This document shows, piece after piece, positions 34,193 to 42,462 of a DNA stretch of 64,000 nucleotides. A program made the position numbers and the translations under genes. The notes beneath the pieces are model-generated. The model saw only the letters and a program-made list of their open reading frames with translations, was not told the origin of the DNA and did not search any database. The DNA is from an uncultured Oenococcus sp. (GTDB taxonomy: Bacteria > Bacillota > Bacilli > Lactobacillales > Lactobacillaceae), in assembly GCA_934229385.1 (NCBI GenBank), contig CAKQDH010000004.1, forward strand, positions 1-64,000, read 5' to 3'. Within the stretch, counting starts at the first letter, position 1; each line of letters opens with the position of its first letter.

Positions 34193-35320
34193 ATGTCAAA
34201 AATAATTATAAATACTGAAATTTACGACGGCGCAAAAATCATTAAAAGAGGATTTTTGCGTTTTTCTAAATGTATAGAAAATATAAATAATATGGAAAAA
34301 TTCCATTTTCATGAAAATGATATAAAAATTACTGTGCCTTCTAATTCTTTTATTATTCCTGGGTTCATTAATCTTAATGCCCAGGGGGGATACAATTTTG
34401 ATATCATGAAAGCTTCTAAAGGGAAAATAGATAATTTCACTTATTTCTTAAGAAAAGAAGGAATAACAAGTATTTTTCCTACTCTTGTTCCCCAATCAAA
34501 ACAAGCTCTTGATGAGGCCCTTGTAAATATAAAAAAAGCTTCCAAAACTAACCCTATGATCAAAGGTATTCATCTAAAGGGCCCTTTCATTAATCCTCAT
34601 TTATGCACAAATCAACAAAAAAAATTTATTCTACCTGCTAATTTAAATTTAGTTAAACATTGGCAAAAAGAAGCTGGAGGCCTAATTAAATTAGTTACTT
34701 TTGCACCTGAAAATTCAAATTCTGCTTTTGAAGCTGGCCTTCATAACCTTGGAATAACTTTATCTGTAGGATATTCTAATCAATCCTTTTATCATATGTA
34801 TAAAGGAAAAACTTTGGCCTCTCATGTTACTAATTTATATAATCATCAATCACAATTAAAAGGAAATGACCCAGGAGTAAGTGGATATGCTTTATTAACA
34901 CCTCCAGTAATTGCAGGAATAATCCCTGATGGTCTACACGTTTCTCCTGAAATGATTAAATTAGCTTATACTTTAAAGGGGCCTAAAGGGTTAGAAATTA
35001 TCACAAATTCGGCACAAGAAAAAAAAGAAAATAAAATTAAATTAGCTTCTTTATTAAAACCAAATAAAAAAATCAAAACTAATAAAAATAGTATGAATAA
35101 GCCCATTTTAAAATTTATTGAAGCTTTCCGAAATATACAAAAATTTACTGGAATTAGTAGAGAAAAAACAGTTTTAATGTCATCAGTTAATCAAGCTCAT
35201 GAGTTTGGTTTAGAAGATGTAGGGGTTTTAAAGCCTGGAAAGAAATCCAATTTTAATATTCTAGATAAAAAACAAAATTTAATTAAGAATTTTTTAGGCG
35301 GGGAAGAAATAGAAAATTAA
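34193..35320 (+). CDS. NagA-like protein with all catalytic residues replaced (pseudoenzyme)
   Basis: A 375-residue homologue of N-acetylglucosamine-6-phosphate deacetylase. The fold is recognisable (PGFIN..GGY, GIHLKGPFINPH, KHWQKEAGGLIKLVTFAPE, NDPGVSGYAL, IPDGLHVSP), but the active site is gone. The D-x-H-x-H motif is N60-L-N62-A-Q64, the HLEGP glutamate is K129, the GH(S/T) histidine is Y194, the THLYN histidine is N214, and the catalytic TD aspartate is N272. The usual DGTLAGS segment is missing. The frame is nevertheless intact. It is 55 bases upstream of a NagR-like regulator gene, the normal partner of nagA. A role in sensing or binding an amino-sugar phosphate is speculation. Confidence 0.85.
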   Translation: MSKIIINTEIYDGAKIIKRGFLRFSKCIENINNMEKFHFHENDIKITVPSNSFIIPGFINLNAQGGYNFDIMKASKGKIDNFTYFLRKEGITSIFPTLVPQSKQALDEALVNIKKASKTNPMIKGIHLKGPFINPHLCTNQQKKFILPANLNLVKHWQKEAGGLIKLVTFAPENSNSAFEAGLHNLGITLSVGYSNQSFYHMYKGKTLASHVTNLYNHQSQLKGNDPGVSGYALLTPPVIAGIIPDGLHVSPEMIKLAYTLKGPKGLEIITNSAQEKKENKIKLASLLKPNKKIKTNKNSMNKPILKFIEAFRNIQKFTGISREKTVLMSSVNQAHEFGLEDVGVLKPGKKSNFNILDKKQNLIKNFLGGEEIEN

Positions 35321-35375
35321 TTTATACTTAATTAAGTACTTTATTTTTTCCAGTTTATTTAGAGGCTCTAATTTT

Positions 35376-36113
35376 ATGTTATATGAAACTAACAAAACCA
35401 AATTTTTAAAAATTAAAAATAACTTAGATGATTCAATTAATAAAGGTAAGCTTAAAAGAGGTACCAAAATACCTTCAGAAAGAAATTTAACAAAAATTTA
35501 CAATGCTTCGAGGATGACCATTAGAAAAGCAATTTCGTTATTAGTAACGCAAGGAAAACTTGTAAGAATTCCTGGTTCAGGTACCTTTGTGTCTAAAGAG
35601 AAAATTAGAGTTTCAGAAAATTTAAAGGGAGTTACTGGATTTACACAGATTATGAAATCCCAAGGTAAAATACCAGAATCTAAAGTAATCTCTTTTAAGA
35701 AACATAAGCCAGCCCCACAACAAGCAGTTAATTTAAGAATTATAAAAGACGAAGAAGTAATTACTTTTCAACGCATCCGGTATGGAAATAAAGAACCTAT
35801 AGCTTTTGAAATTACTACCGTTCCTTATTCAATAATTGGGAATATTTCTTCTAAAGATCTATTAAATGGCTTATACAATTATCTCCAAAATTTAGGTTTT
35901 CATTTGGGAAAAGCAATTCAAGAATTTTCAGCTACTATACCAAATAGAAAAGTAGCTAAATTTCTTAATATGATGTCTGGAGAACCTGCTCTTTTTTTAA
36001 GACAAACTTCTTTTTTAACAGATGGACGGCCCTTCGAATTTGTAGAAACATTTTATTCTGGAAAAAGATATCATGTATATTTAGAACGCCATTCAAGCTT
36101 TTTAAATAAGTAA
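35376..36113 (+). CDS. GntR/HutC-family regulator (NagR/YvoA-like)
   Basis: A 245-residue transcription factor. The N-terminal winged helix-turn-helix includes IPSERNLTKIYNASRMTIRK and RIPGSGTFVSKEK. The C-terminal UTRA effector domain starts ~residue 85 and shows ITFQRIRYGNKEPIAFE and ALFLRQTSF. The B. subtilis homologue YvoA/NagR senses GlcNAc-6-P or glucosamine-6-P and controls nagA-nagB. Its partner here is a dead NagA homologue, and no nagB is in the window. AGAGG lies 10 bases before the ATG. Confidence 0.88.
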   Translation: MLYETNKTKFLKIKNNLDDSINKGKLKRGTKIPSERNLTKIYNASRMTIRKAISLLVTQGKLVRIPGSGTFVSKEKIRVSENLKGVTGFTQIMKSQGKIPESKVISFKKHKPAPQQAVNLRIIKDEEVITFQRIRYGNKEPIAFEITTVPYSIIGNISSKDLLNGLYNYLQNLGFHLGKAIQEFSATIPNRKVAKFLNMMSGEPALFLRQTSFLTDGRPFEFVETFYSGKRYHVYLERHSSFLNK

Positions 36114-36222
36114 ATTCATAATTAATATTTATTCTATAAATAAAAATATATCAGTTTTTAACAATTTTTTAATTTAATAAAAATCTTTCTATAATGATAA
36201 AATTTTAATTATTTTTTATTAA

Positions 36223-36615
36223 TTATAAAATCTGGCATACCTCAATTATTTCTTTATTTGGTCCTTGCATATTAAAAAACTTAATTCCTCGTTTCCAATA
36301 AGAAGGAATAAATTGAATTTTATCGTTTAACAAAGTTAACCCTTGGTTTTTGGCTTCTGTAAAAGCTTTATTAACATTATTAGTATTTAAAGAGATATGA
36401 TTAATAGCCCCAGCTTTTTTCGTTACAGGATCTCCTTTCCATGTTTCAATAGTCAAATTATTAAGCTGTAAAAAAGTACACTTAATTTTCCCATAAGAAA
36501 ATGGGCCACCACTTTGTTTAAAACCAAGAGATTTATAAAATTTAATTGTAAAATCTAAATTATCAGTAGGAATACCTACATGTTGTAAACCATCAATATA
36601 ATCTGAAAAAGCCAT
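36223..36615 (-). CDS. VOC-superfamily (glyoxalase-like) protein
   Basis: A 130-residue vicinal-oxygen-chelate protein with two beta-alpha-beta-beta-beta modules: LQHVGIPTDNLDFTIKFYKSLGF and INHISLNTNNVNKAFTEAK. The putative metal ligands are the histidine of LQHVG, that of INHIS, and the final glutamate in EIIEVCQ. Members include glyoxalase I, dioxygenases and antibiotic-binding proteins. I cannot tell which activity applies. AAGGA precedes the ATG. It converges with the GntR gene. Confidence 0.85.
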   Translation of the reverse strand: MAFSDYIDGLQHVGIPTDNLDFTIKFYKSLGFKQSGGPFSYGKIKCTFLQLNNLTIETWKGDPVTKKAGAINHISLNTNNVNKAFTEAKNQGLTLLNDKIQFIPSYWKRGIKFFNMQGPNKEIIEVCQIL

Positions 36616-37064
36616 GATAATTTTTTCCTTTTTATTTTTTTAATAAAAATATTTAAATTTTAAAATATTTAGTAATTTTAATAATAACCCACCATTTGTA
36701 GTTAAAGTTAACAATTTTTAAAAATAGTAGAAAATTTAGCTCTTACATAAAATATTAATATTTTAAATTTCTAATCATTTTTATACTTACTTACACTTTA
36801 CTAATATGACATTGCAAACAAAATAATTTTTATCAAAATTACTTTTTACTTTAAGACTTTGCTTTTTAAAGAATCTACAAATTAACCTTCAATAACCCTT
36901 TTTATTTATAATTTTTCCCTTTTTAATTCTAACTATAACTTATTAAAATATAAAAAAAACAGAATAATACTTCCAAAATAAATTTAAGAGTATTTTCTGT
37001 ACGTTCTCAATAAAAGCATATTTATAAAAATAATATTAATAATATCTTCTTATTTTCTAGGCAA
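36616..37064. other. Intergenic stretch with no recognised gene
   Basis: About 450 AT-rich bases between the VOC gene and the end of the mannitol dehydrogenase gene. I see no open frame with a ribosome binding site, no tRNA and no clear terminator. Confidence 0.6.
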
Positions 37065-38066
37065 TTAACCTTCTACTTTTACAATTGCCTTACTTACATT
37101 TTTAACTGTTCCGTCAAGGTATTTAGGTACTTCATCTAAGCTAGGTTGATCACTAATTAAAGGCAAAATATTTAGTTTCTTACTGGACAACAAAGCTAAA
37201 GAATCTTCAAAAGCATCAGGATTAATAAATGATCCCTGAATGGTTAATTGTTTTTGGTAAACTTTATAAGTATTCATTTTAAAGGTTTGGTTAGTTTGGC
37301 CTACCCCAAACATTAATACTTGGGCACCTTTTCTGGTGGCATTTACGGCAATTTCTTGGGTGACAGGTAAACCTACCGCTTCCACTACTACATCGTAATC
37401 GGCGGGTATCTTATCATATTTTGTATTAAAAGTATTTTTTACATGAAACTTTTCTTTATTTAAAGCTAGTCTATCATTAATTAGACCGGCAAAATCTACT
37501 TGATGAACCCCATAAGCTTGAAGGATTTGTACAAATAACTGACCCATAAAGCCATCCCCAACTACTAAGGCTTTCTGATAAGGAGCTAACTTTAATAAAT
37601 TAGCGCCATGAACTGCACAAGAGATAGGTTCACTAGCGGCAGCTTCCTTTAAAGAAACGTTATCGGGGATTTTATAAACTTGGGTGGCCGGAGCAGTAAA
37701 ATATTGTTCTAGGCCGCCATTTCGGTTGACTCCAATAGCCGATAGGTGATCACATAGTTCTTTTTTACCGATATGACAATAAAAACATTTTCCACAATAA
37801 ATATTAGGGTCAACGGTTACACGATCGCCTACTTTAAAATCTTTAACGCCAGATCCAACTTGGGAAATTACTCCGGAATTTTCGTGGCCTAAAACTACTG
37901 GAGGTACCGCATCGGCAGATCCAGGACGTCCACTAAATAAATCTTTATCTGTACCACAAACCCCCGCATATTTTCCTTCTATTAAAACTTCATTGGGATT
38001 AATTTGTGGCTTTTTAACATTTTTTACTTCCATATGTTTAAACTTAGTTAAAACTAAAGCATTCAT
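37065..38066 (-). CDS. mdh: Mannitol 2-dehydrogenase (Zn-dependent MDR family)
   Basis: Reduces fructose to mannitol with NAD(P)H, 333 aa. It follows the Leuconostoc enzyme closely through remembered segments: AGVCGTDKDLFSGRPGSADA, PPVVLGHENSGVI, DPNIYCGKCFYC (structural zinc cysteines), EPISCAVHGANLLKL, GDGFMGQLFVQILQAYG and QGSFINPDAFEDSLALLSS. In heterofermentative species this regenerates NAD and spares acetate formation. The gene is visibly richer in G+C than its surroundings (29/60 in bases 37861-37920). AAAGGA lies 12 bases before the ATG. It lies 38 bases after the fructokinase gene on the same strand. Confidence 0.93.
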   Translation of the reverse strand: MNALVLTKFKHMEVKNVKKPQINPNEVLIEGKYAGVCGTDKDLFSGRPGSADAVPPVVLGHENSGVISQVGSGVKDFKVGDRVTVDPNIYCGKCFYCHIGKKELCDHLSAIGVNRNGGLEQYFTAPATQVYKIPDNVSLKEAAASEPISCAVHGANLLKLAPYQKALVVGDGFMGQLFVQILQAYGVHQVDFAGLINDRLALNKEKFHVKNTFNTKYDKIPADYDVVVEAVGLPVTQEIAVNATRKGAQVLMFGVGQTNQTFKMNTYKVYQKQLTIQGSFINPDAFEDSLALLSSKKLNILPLISDQPSLDEVPKYLDGTVKNVSKAIVKVEG

Positions 38067-38104
38067 AATAAATATTCCTTTCTTTTAAATTTATTGTTAA
38101 AATT

Positions 38105-38977
38105 TTATTTTTGATATTCAAGTAAGGCTAAAGCAAAATCTCCAATAGTAGCAGAACCATTATTTTTTGCTTCTGGCATTACAATATATTTATTTAAATC
38201 GCCTACATAAACATAGCCATTTAAAAGTTTTTTAAATTCTTTCCTAACTTTTACTAAGAATTTTTCACTTATAACTCCACCCCCAAAAACAATTTTAGCT
38301 GGCCGATAAAGTAAGGTAGCATCAAGAGCAGCCTGGGCTACGTAATAAGCCATAATGTCCCAAACATGATTAGTTAATGGAACATTTTGGCCCTTTTTAC
38401 CCAACCGAGCCTCAAAAGTTGGGCCTGAAACCAAGCCCTCTAAACAATCCCCGTGATAAGGACAAATACCTTTAAAATTTAAATCATCAGGATGTTTCTT
38501 TACCCTGACATGACCCGCTTCTGGATGACCTATATCGCCAGCAAATTGACCATTTTGTATCGAACTAGCGCCTACACCAGTTCCGATTGTATAATATACT
38601 AAAGAGTTTATATGTTCGTTAAAAAGTGTGGACATAACATATTCCCCATAGGCAGAACCACCTACATCAACGTTCCAAGATATTGGAATGGGAAAAAATT
38701 TTCTTATGTACCCTAAAAAATCAGTATTTTTCCAACCTGATTTTGGCGTATCTGTGATGTAACCATACTTAGATGAGTTTTTTCTTAATTCCACTGGGCC
38801 AAAAGCAGATATACCCAAAGCTTTTATATCAAATTTTTTAAAATAGTCTACACATTTAGCTAAAGTTTCTGTTGGAGTCGTGGTAGGAATTCTGGTAGCA
38901 TTTTTTATTTGGTAATTTTCATTTCCCACAGCACAATTAAATTTTGTACCCCCGGCTTCAATGCTTCCTAATAACAA
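38105..38977 (-). CDS. scrK: Fructokinase (ROK family)
   Basis: Phosphorylates fructose to fructose-6-phosphate with ATP, 290 aa. The phosphate loop is GSIEAGGTKFNCAVG, DVGGSAYGE follows, and the ROK zinc site is HPEAGH ... CPYHGDCLEGLVSGP. TTG is the start (38975-38977), 8 bases after AAGGA. Pairing with mannitol dehydrogenase places both fates of intracellular fructose, glycolysis or mannitol, in one operon. A cre-like site lies ~105 bases upstream. Confidence 0.92.
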   Translation of the reverse strand: MLLGSIEAGGTKFNCAVGNENYQIKNATRIPTTTPTETLAKCVDYFKKFDIKALGISAFGPVELRKNSSKYGYITDTPKSGWKNTDFLGYIRKFFPIPISWNVDVGGSAYGEYVMSTLFNEHINSLVYYTIGTGVGASSIQNGQFAGDIGHPEAGHVRVKKHPDDLNFKGICPYHGDCLEGLVSGPTFEARLGKKGQNVPLTNHVWDIMAYYVAQAALDATLLYRPAKIVFGGGVISEKFLVKVRKEFKKLLNGYVYVGDLNKYIVMPEAKNNGSATIGDFALALLEYQK

Positions 38978-39080
38978 TTTAACACTTCCTTATTTCTTTA
39001 TTTAACCGTATAAATATTAAAGAAAGTAAAAAAACAATTAATATAAAAAATTTTATCTTTCTGTATACTTACACTTTTTA

Positions 39081-39094
39081 TGTTAACGTTCTCA
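39081..39094. promoter_or_regulatory. cre-like site upstream of scrK-mdh
   Basis: TGTTAACGTTCTCA matches the CcpA consensus TGWAANCGNTNWCA at all but position 4. It lies before a TATACA on the minus strand leading to scrK. Catabolite control is inferred from the motif and the sugar-related genes. Confidence 0.45.
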
Positions 39095-39199
39095 GAAAAA
39101 AATAAATATATTATTTCAAATTTAAATTAAAATTTTTAAACTATAATTTAAAAGAAAAATGTTTTTAAAAATATAAAAATAAATCTAAAAAAATTTGTT

Positions 39200-39205
39200 T
39201 ATAAT
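39200..39205 (+). promoter_or_regulatory. -10 box of a predicted leaderless map promoter
   Basis: TATAAT ends 7 bases before the map ATG at 39213; initiation at normal spacing falls on or one base before the start codon. No Shine-Dalgarno sequence is present. Confidence 0.55.
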
Positions 39206-39212
39206 CGAAAGT

Positions 39213-40025
39213 ATGATTACATTAAAAGATGCTTCTGAAATAAAAGAAATGAGTAAAGCAGGAAAAGTTATTTCTGGCATGCATCATATGCTAAGGAAAC
39301 TAATAAAACCTGGATTAGACACTTGGGAAATTGAAGTTAAATCCCGTCATTATATCGAAAGCCATGGTGCAATCCCTAGCCAAATAGGATATGAAGGTTT
39401 TAAATACGCTACAACTGTCTCTGTAAATAACGAAGTTGCTCATGGCTTCCCCCGAAAGGGGCTAATCCTTAATAATGGGGATTTAGTAAAAGTTGATACG
39501 GTAGTAGAAAAAGATCACGGTTTAGCCGATTCTGCTTGGACTTATCGAGTAGGCAAAGTCTCTCCAAAAATAGAACACCTTTATCAAGTTGCTCATAAAG
39601 CTCTTTACATTGGAATTGATCAAGCCGTATTAGGGAATAGAATTGGAGATATTGGATCTGCTATAGACCATTATGTTACCGATATTAACCATTTAGGAAA
39701 TGTAAGAGAATATATCGGACACGGTATCGGGCCAACTATGCACGAAGATCCACAGGTACCTCACTTTGGTGTTAAAGGACATGGACTAAGACTTAAAAAG
39801 GGTATGACTATTACTATAGAACCGATGGTTAATACTGGAACCTGGAAAGTAAAAACTGATTATGCAGGAGATGGTTGGACTGTCACTACCGCTGATGGAG
39901 GATGGTCAGCACAATTTGAACATACAATTGTAATCACAGAAGATGGCCCTAAAATTTTGACTTCTCAAGACCCAAAAATTGACGATAAATATTTAATCAA
40001 AAATTGGAAAAAAATTTATGTTTAA
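39213..40025 (+). CDS. map: Methionine aminopeptidase, type I
   Basis: Removes the initiator methionine from nascent proteins, 270 aa. Metal ligands are visible: the aspartates of LVKVDTVVEKDHGLADSAW, the histidine of GHGIGPTMHE, and the glutamates of TITIEPMV and QFEHTIVI. The insert EKDHGLADSAWTYRVGKV is typical of lactobacilli. The frame is open to a TTG at 39195, but that codon lies upstream of the -10 box, so the ATG at 39213 is used. Confidence 0.95.
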   Translation: MITLKDASEIKEMSKAGKVISGMHHMLRKLIKPGLDTWEIEVKSRHYIESHGAIPSQIGYEGFKYATTVSVNNEVAHGFPRKGLILNNGDLVKVDTVVEKDHGLADSAWTYRVGKVSPKIEHLYQVAHKALYIGIDQAVLGNRIGDIGSAIDHYVTDINHLGNVREYIGHGIGPTMHEDPQVPHFGVKGHGLRLKKGMTITIEPMVNTGTWKVKTDYAGDGWTVTTADGGWSAQFEHTIVITEDGPKILTSQDPKIDDKYLIKNWKKIYV

Positions 40026-40111
40026 TTTTTAATTAACAATTTTATTTTCTAAATTAATAAATTTCGGAAAAAAATAAAAAAATATTAAGGATATTAAAAT
40101 AATTTTTTATT

Positions 40112-40117
40112 TATAAA
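40112..40117 (+). promoter_or_regulatory. -10-like box before recX
   Basis: TATAAA ends 5 bases before the recX ATG, and no Shine-Dalgarno sequence is present. The spacing is slightly short for initiation exactly at the ATG, so this is a weaker member of the leaderless group. Confidence 0.4.
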
Positions 40118-40122
40118 TAAAT

Positions 40123-40917
40123 ATGGGAACTATAACAAAAATATCTACCCAGCACCACAGAAAACGTTATAATTTAAAGATTAATGGTTCTTTTGCATTT
40201 AGTATTTCAGAGATGACATTAGTTAAATTTGCTTTAAAAAAAGGAGATGTTTTAGACCGCAAAAAAATATCTCAGATTAAAAAATATGAAGTTTTTAGCA
40301 AAGGACTTTTAATTGCTTTTTCTTTTTTATCTCACCATTTACGTACCGAAAAAGAGATTAAACAAAAATTAATTACTAAAGGTTTTAGTGATGCTCAAAT
40401 TCAAAAAATCATTACTAAATTAAAACAAGAAAAATATATTGATGATACATTTTATGCAAAAAGTTTAGTTAACAGTCAAGCAAATAATATATTAGCAGGG
40501 CCTAAAAAAATTATTCTTAAACTAAAAAGAGTAGGGGTTTCTGAAAGTGATATTAAAACAGCCCTAAAAGATAAATATGGGCTTCAAAAACAAATTAAAA
40601 ATGCATCGTATCTTTCTCAAAAAGTTCAAAAAAAATTTAGCAAATTTCCTATATTAATCCAAAAGGAAAAAATAAAATCTAAATTATATATAAAAGGGTT
40701 TGATTACGATTTGATCAAACAAATAATTGAAAAAACCAAATTTACTGAAGAAAAAGATCAACAAATTAAAATTGCCAAAAATACAATAAATAAAATCTGG
40801 AAAAGATATCAAAAGTACGGCAAAAAGCATATATATAAGGTTAGAAATTATCTTTACAGAAAAGGATATGATTTAGATTTAATTAACAAACTCATAGAAG
40901 AGAAAAAAGATGAATAA
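40123..40917 (+). CDS. recX: Regulatory protein RecX
   Basis: Modulator of RecA filaments, 264 aa, the long form usual in Firmicutes. It is built of repeated three-helix modules: FLSHHLRTEKEIKQKLITKGF, LKQEKYIDDTFYAKSLV, LYIKGFDYDLIKQII and a final LYRKGYDLDLINKLIEEKK. The next gene starts inside its end (ATG overlaps by 8 bases), indicating coupling with the Nudix gene. Confidence 0.9.
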   Translation: MGTITKISTQHHRKRYNLKINGSFAFSISEMTLVKFALKKGDVLDRKKISQIKKYEVFSKGLLIAFSFLSHHLRTEKEIKQKLITKGFSDAQIQKIITKLKQEKYIDDTFYAKSLVNSQANNILAGPKKIILKLKRVGVSESDIKTALKDKYGLQKQIKNASYLSQKVQKKFSKFPILIQKEKIKSKLYIKGFDYDLIKQIIEKTKFTEEKDQQIKIAKNTINKIWKRYQKYGKKHIYKVRNYLYRKGYDLDLINKLIEEKKDE

Positions 40918-41470
40918 AAAAGGAAAAATATTAAATGAAAAACAAGCCTTTAATGGTCATATTTTTCAAGTAGTAAACCGAAAAATTAAAACACCAGATT
41001 CATTGATCGTTCAAAGACAAATAGTTCTTCATAGCCCCTCTGTAGCTCTAATAGCCCCTATTCATATTAATAATGAATTAAAGTTTGCTATAGGGACAGA
41101 GTATCGAGCTGGTTTTAATTCAGAAAGAACTAGTTTCCCTGCTGGGTTGATAAATTCAGGAGAACAACCTTCTCAAGCTGCTCTTAGAGAAACACGTGAA
41201 GAAATAGGCTTAATATATCAAAAGGCTGAAGAAATTTTTCAAATAAGTTCTAGTGAAGGTTTTACTAATGAAGTTGTTCACTTAATGCTTTTAAAAAAGT
41301 TAACTAAAAAAACTAAAAAAAACTTTGATCTGGGAGAATTTGTCAAAACCAATTTCCTCACTTTTAAAGAATTAGAAAAACAAGTTCTTTTAAAAAAAAT
41401 TACCGCAGCCCCAGGAATAATTGGTTATATGTGGCTAAAACTTCATCCAAAAGTTCTGAAAAAATTATAA
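40910..41470 (+). CDS. Nudix hydrolase, ADP-ribose pyrophosphatase-like
   Basis: A 186-residue Nudix enzyme. The Nudix box GLINSGEQPSQAALRETREE-IG is complete. The upstream layout (FNGHIFQVVNRKIKTPDS, VQRQIVLHSPSVALIAPI) and FPAGLI are those of ADP-ribose/ADP-sugar pyrophosphatases, which hydrolyse ADP-ribose to AMP and ribose-5-phosphate. The start overlaps the recX gene end. Confidence 0.88.
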   Translation: MNKKGKILNEKQAFNGHIFQVVNRKIKTPDSLIVQRQIVLHSPSVALIAPIHINNELKFAIGTEYRAGFNSERTSFPAGLINSGEQPSQAALRETREEIGLIYQKAEEIFQISSSEGFTNEVVHLMLLKKLTKKTKKNFDLGEFVKTNFLTFKELEKQVLLKKITAAPGIIGYMWLKLHPKVLKKL

Positions 41471-41524
41471 ATAAAATAAGTATGCTAAAATTTAAGTGGA
41501 AATAAATATCATGAGGCAATTAAG

Positions 41525-42082
41525 ATGGTTAAAGACGCAACTCGTGGACCACGAGAAGGCGACTTTATCACAATCAAAAGTTACAAGCATGATGGACATT
41601 TACATAGGGTTTGGCGTGATACGATGATTCTGAAGATTAGCGAAAACTCGCTTATTGGATTAAATGACCATACACTGGTTACAGAAGACGATGGACGCCA
41701 CTGGATTACTCATGAACCAGCTTTACTTTACTTTCATGCTAAATACTGGTTTAATGTTATAACTATGATTAGAAAAGATGGGATTAGTTATTATTGTAAC
41801 CTTGCAAGTCCTTTTGTAATTGACAAAGAGGCTTTAAAATATATTGATTATGACCTTGATATTAAAATTCCCACTAATGGGGCAATACATCTTTTAGATG
41901 CTGACGAATATGTTGCTCATAAAAGCTTATGGGCGTATCCACCAGAAATTGATGAAATATTAAGAGCACATACTAAAATATTATTTAATATGATTAAAAA
42001 AAAATTAGGGCCTTTTTCTAAGGGATACATAAACCTTTGGTATTCTCGTTATCTTAGTCTTGTAAAAAATAAGAAGCGATAA
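41525..42082 (+). CDS. DUF402 protein, Ntdp/YgaC-like nucleoside phosphatase
   Basis: A 185-residue DUF402 protein close to staphylococcal Ntdp and B. subtilis YgaC, which hydrolyse nucleoside tri- and diphosphates. Matching segments are [57 protein letters not shown] and [13 protein letters not shown] lies about 9 bases before the ATG. The gene stands alone between recX-nudix and gatCAB. Confidence 0.85.
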   Translation: MVKDATRGPREGDFITIKSYKHDGHLHRVWRDTMILKISENSLIGLNDHTLVTEDDGRHWITHEPALLYFHAKYWFNVITMIRKDGISYYCNLASPFVIDKEALKYIDYDLDIKIPTNGAIHLLDADEYVAHKSLWAYPPEIDEILRAHTKILFNMIKKKLGPFSKGYINLWYSRYLSLVKNKKR

Positions 42083-42154
42083 AGTCGAATATAAAAAATA
42101 TTTCTATTTTTTATTATAATTAAAAACAATAAAATATTATTTTTAGGAGGAAAA

Positions 42155-42457
42155 ATGTCTAATTCTTTACCACGTAAAGAAGCAGCTCATGTTGCAAAAC
42201 TAGCTAAGCTGCATTTTAATGACCAGGAGTTAAATATTTTAACTAAACAAATGGCCGAAATACTTGATTTAGTAGAAACTTTGAATAAAGTTAATACTAC
42301 AGGAGTTAAACCGACTTATTTTGTTTCTCATAATGAAAATGTTCTTCGAGAGGATAAAGCTATCCAATCAAAACAAAAAGAAGCTTTATTAAAAAACGCC
42401 CCTGAAACTAAGGACGGACAAATTAAAGTTCCAACTATTATTGAAGAGGAGAGCTAA
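42155..42457 (+). CDS. gatC: Asp-tRNA(Asn)/Glu-tRNA(Gln) amidotransferase subunit C
   Basis: The 100-residue clamp subunit of GatCAB. It starts with [21 protein letters not shown] and contains [30 protein letters not shown], the wrap-around segment that binds GatA and GatB. AGGAGG lies 6 bases before the ATG, the best ribosome binding site in this region. It is first in the gatCAB operon, 5 bases before gatA. Confidence 0.95.
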   Translation: MSNSLPRKEAAHVAKLAKLHFNDQELNILTKQMAEILDLVETLNKVNTTGVKPTYFVSHNENVLREDKAIQSKQKEALLKNAPETKDGQIKVPTIIEEES

Positions 42458-42462
42458 TTTTA

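Noticed and set aside
36616-37064. Possible hidden gene or RNA between the VOC and mannitol dehydrogenase genes
   Set aside because: Only scattered short frames without ribosome binding sites, and no G/C-containing stems.
39195-39212. TTG start for map
   Set aside because: It lies upstream of the TATAAT box that would drive the gene, so it would not be in the transcript; the ATG at 39213 also gives the family's usual N-terminus.
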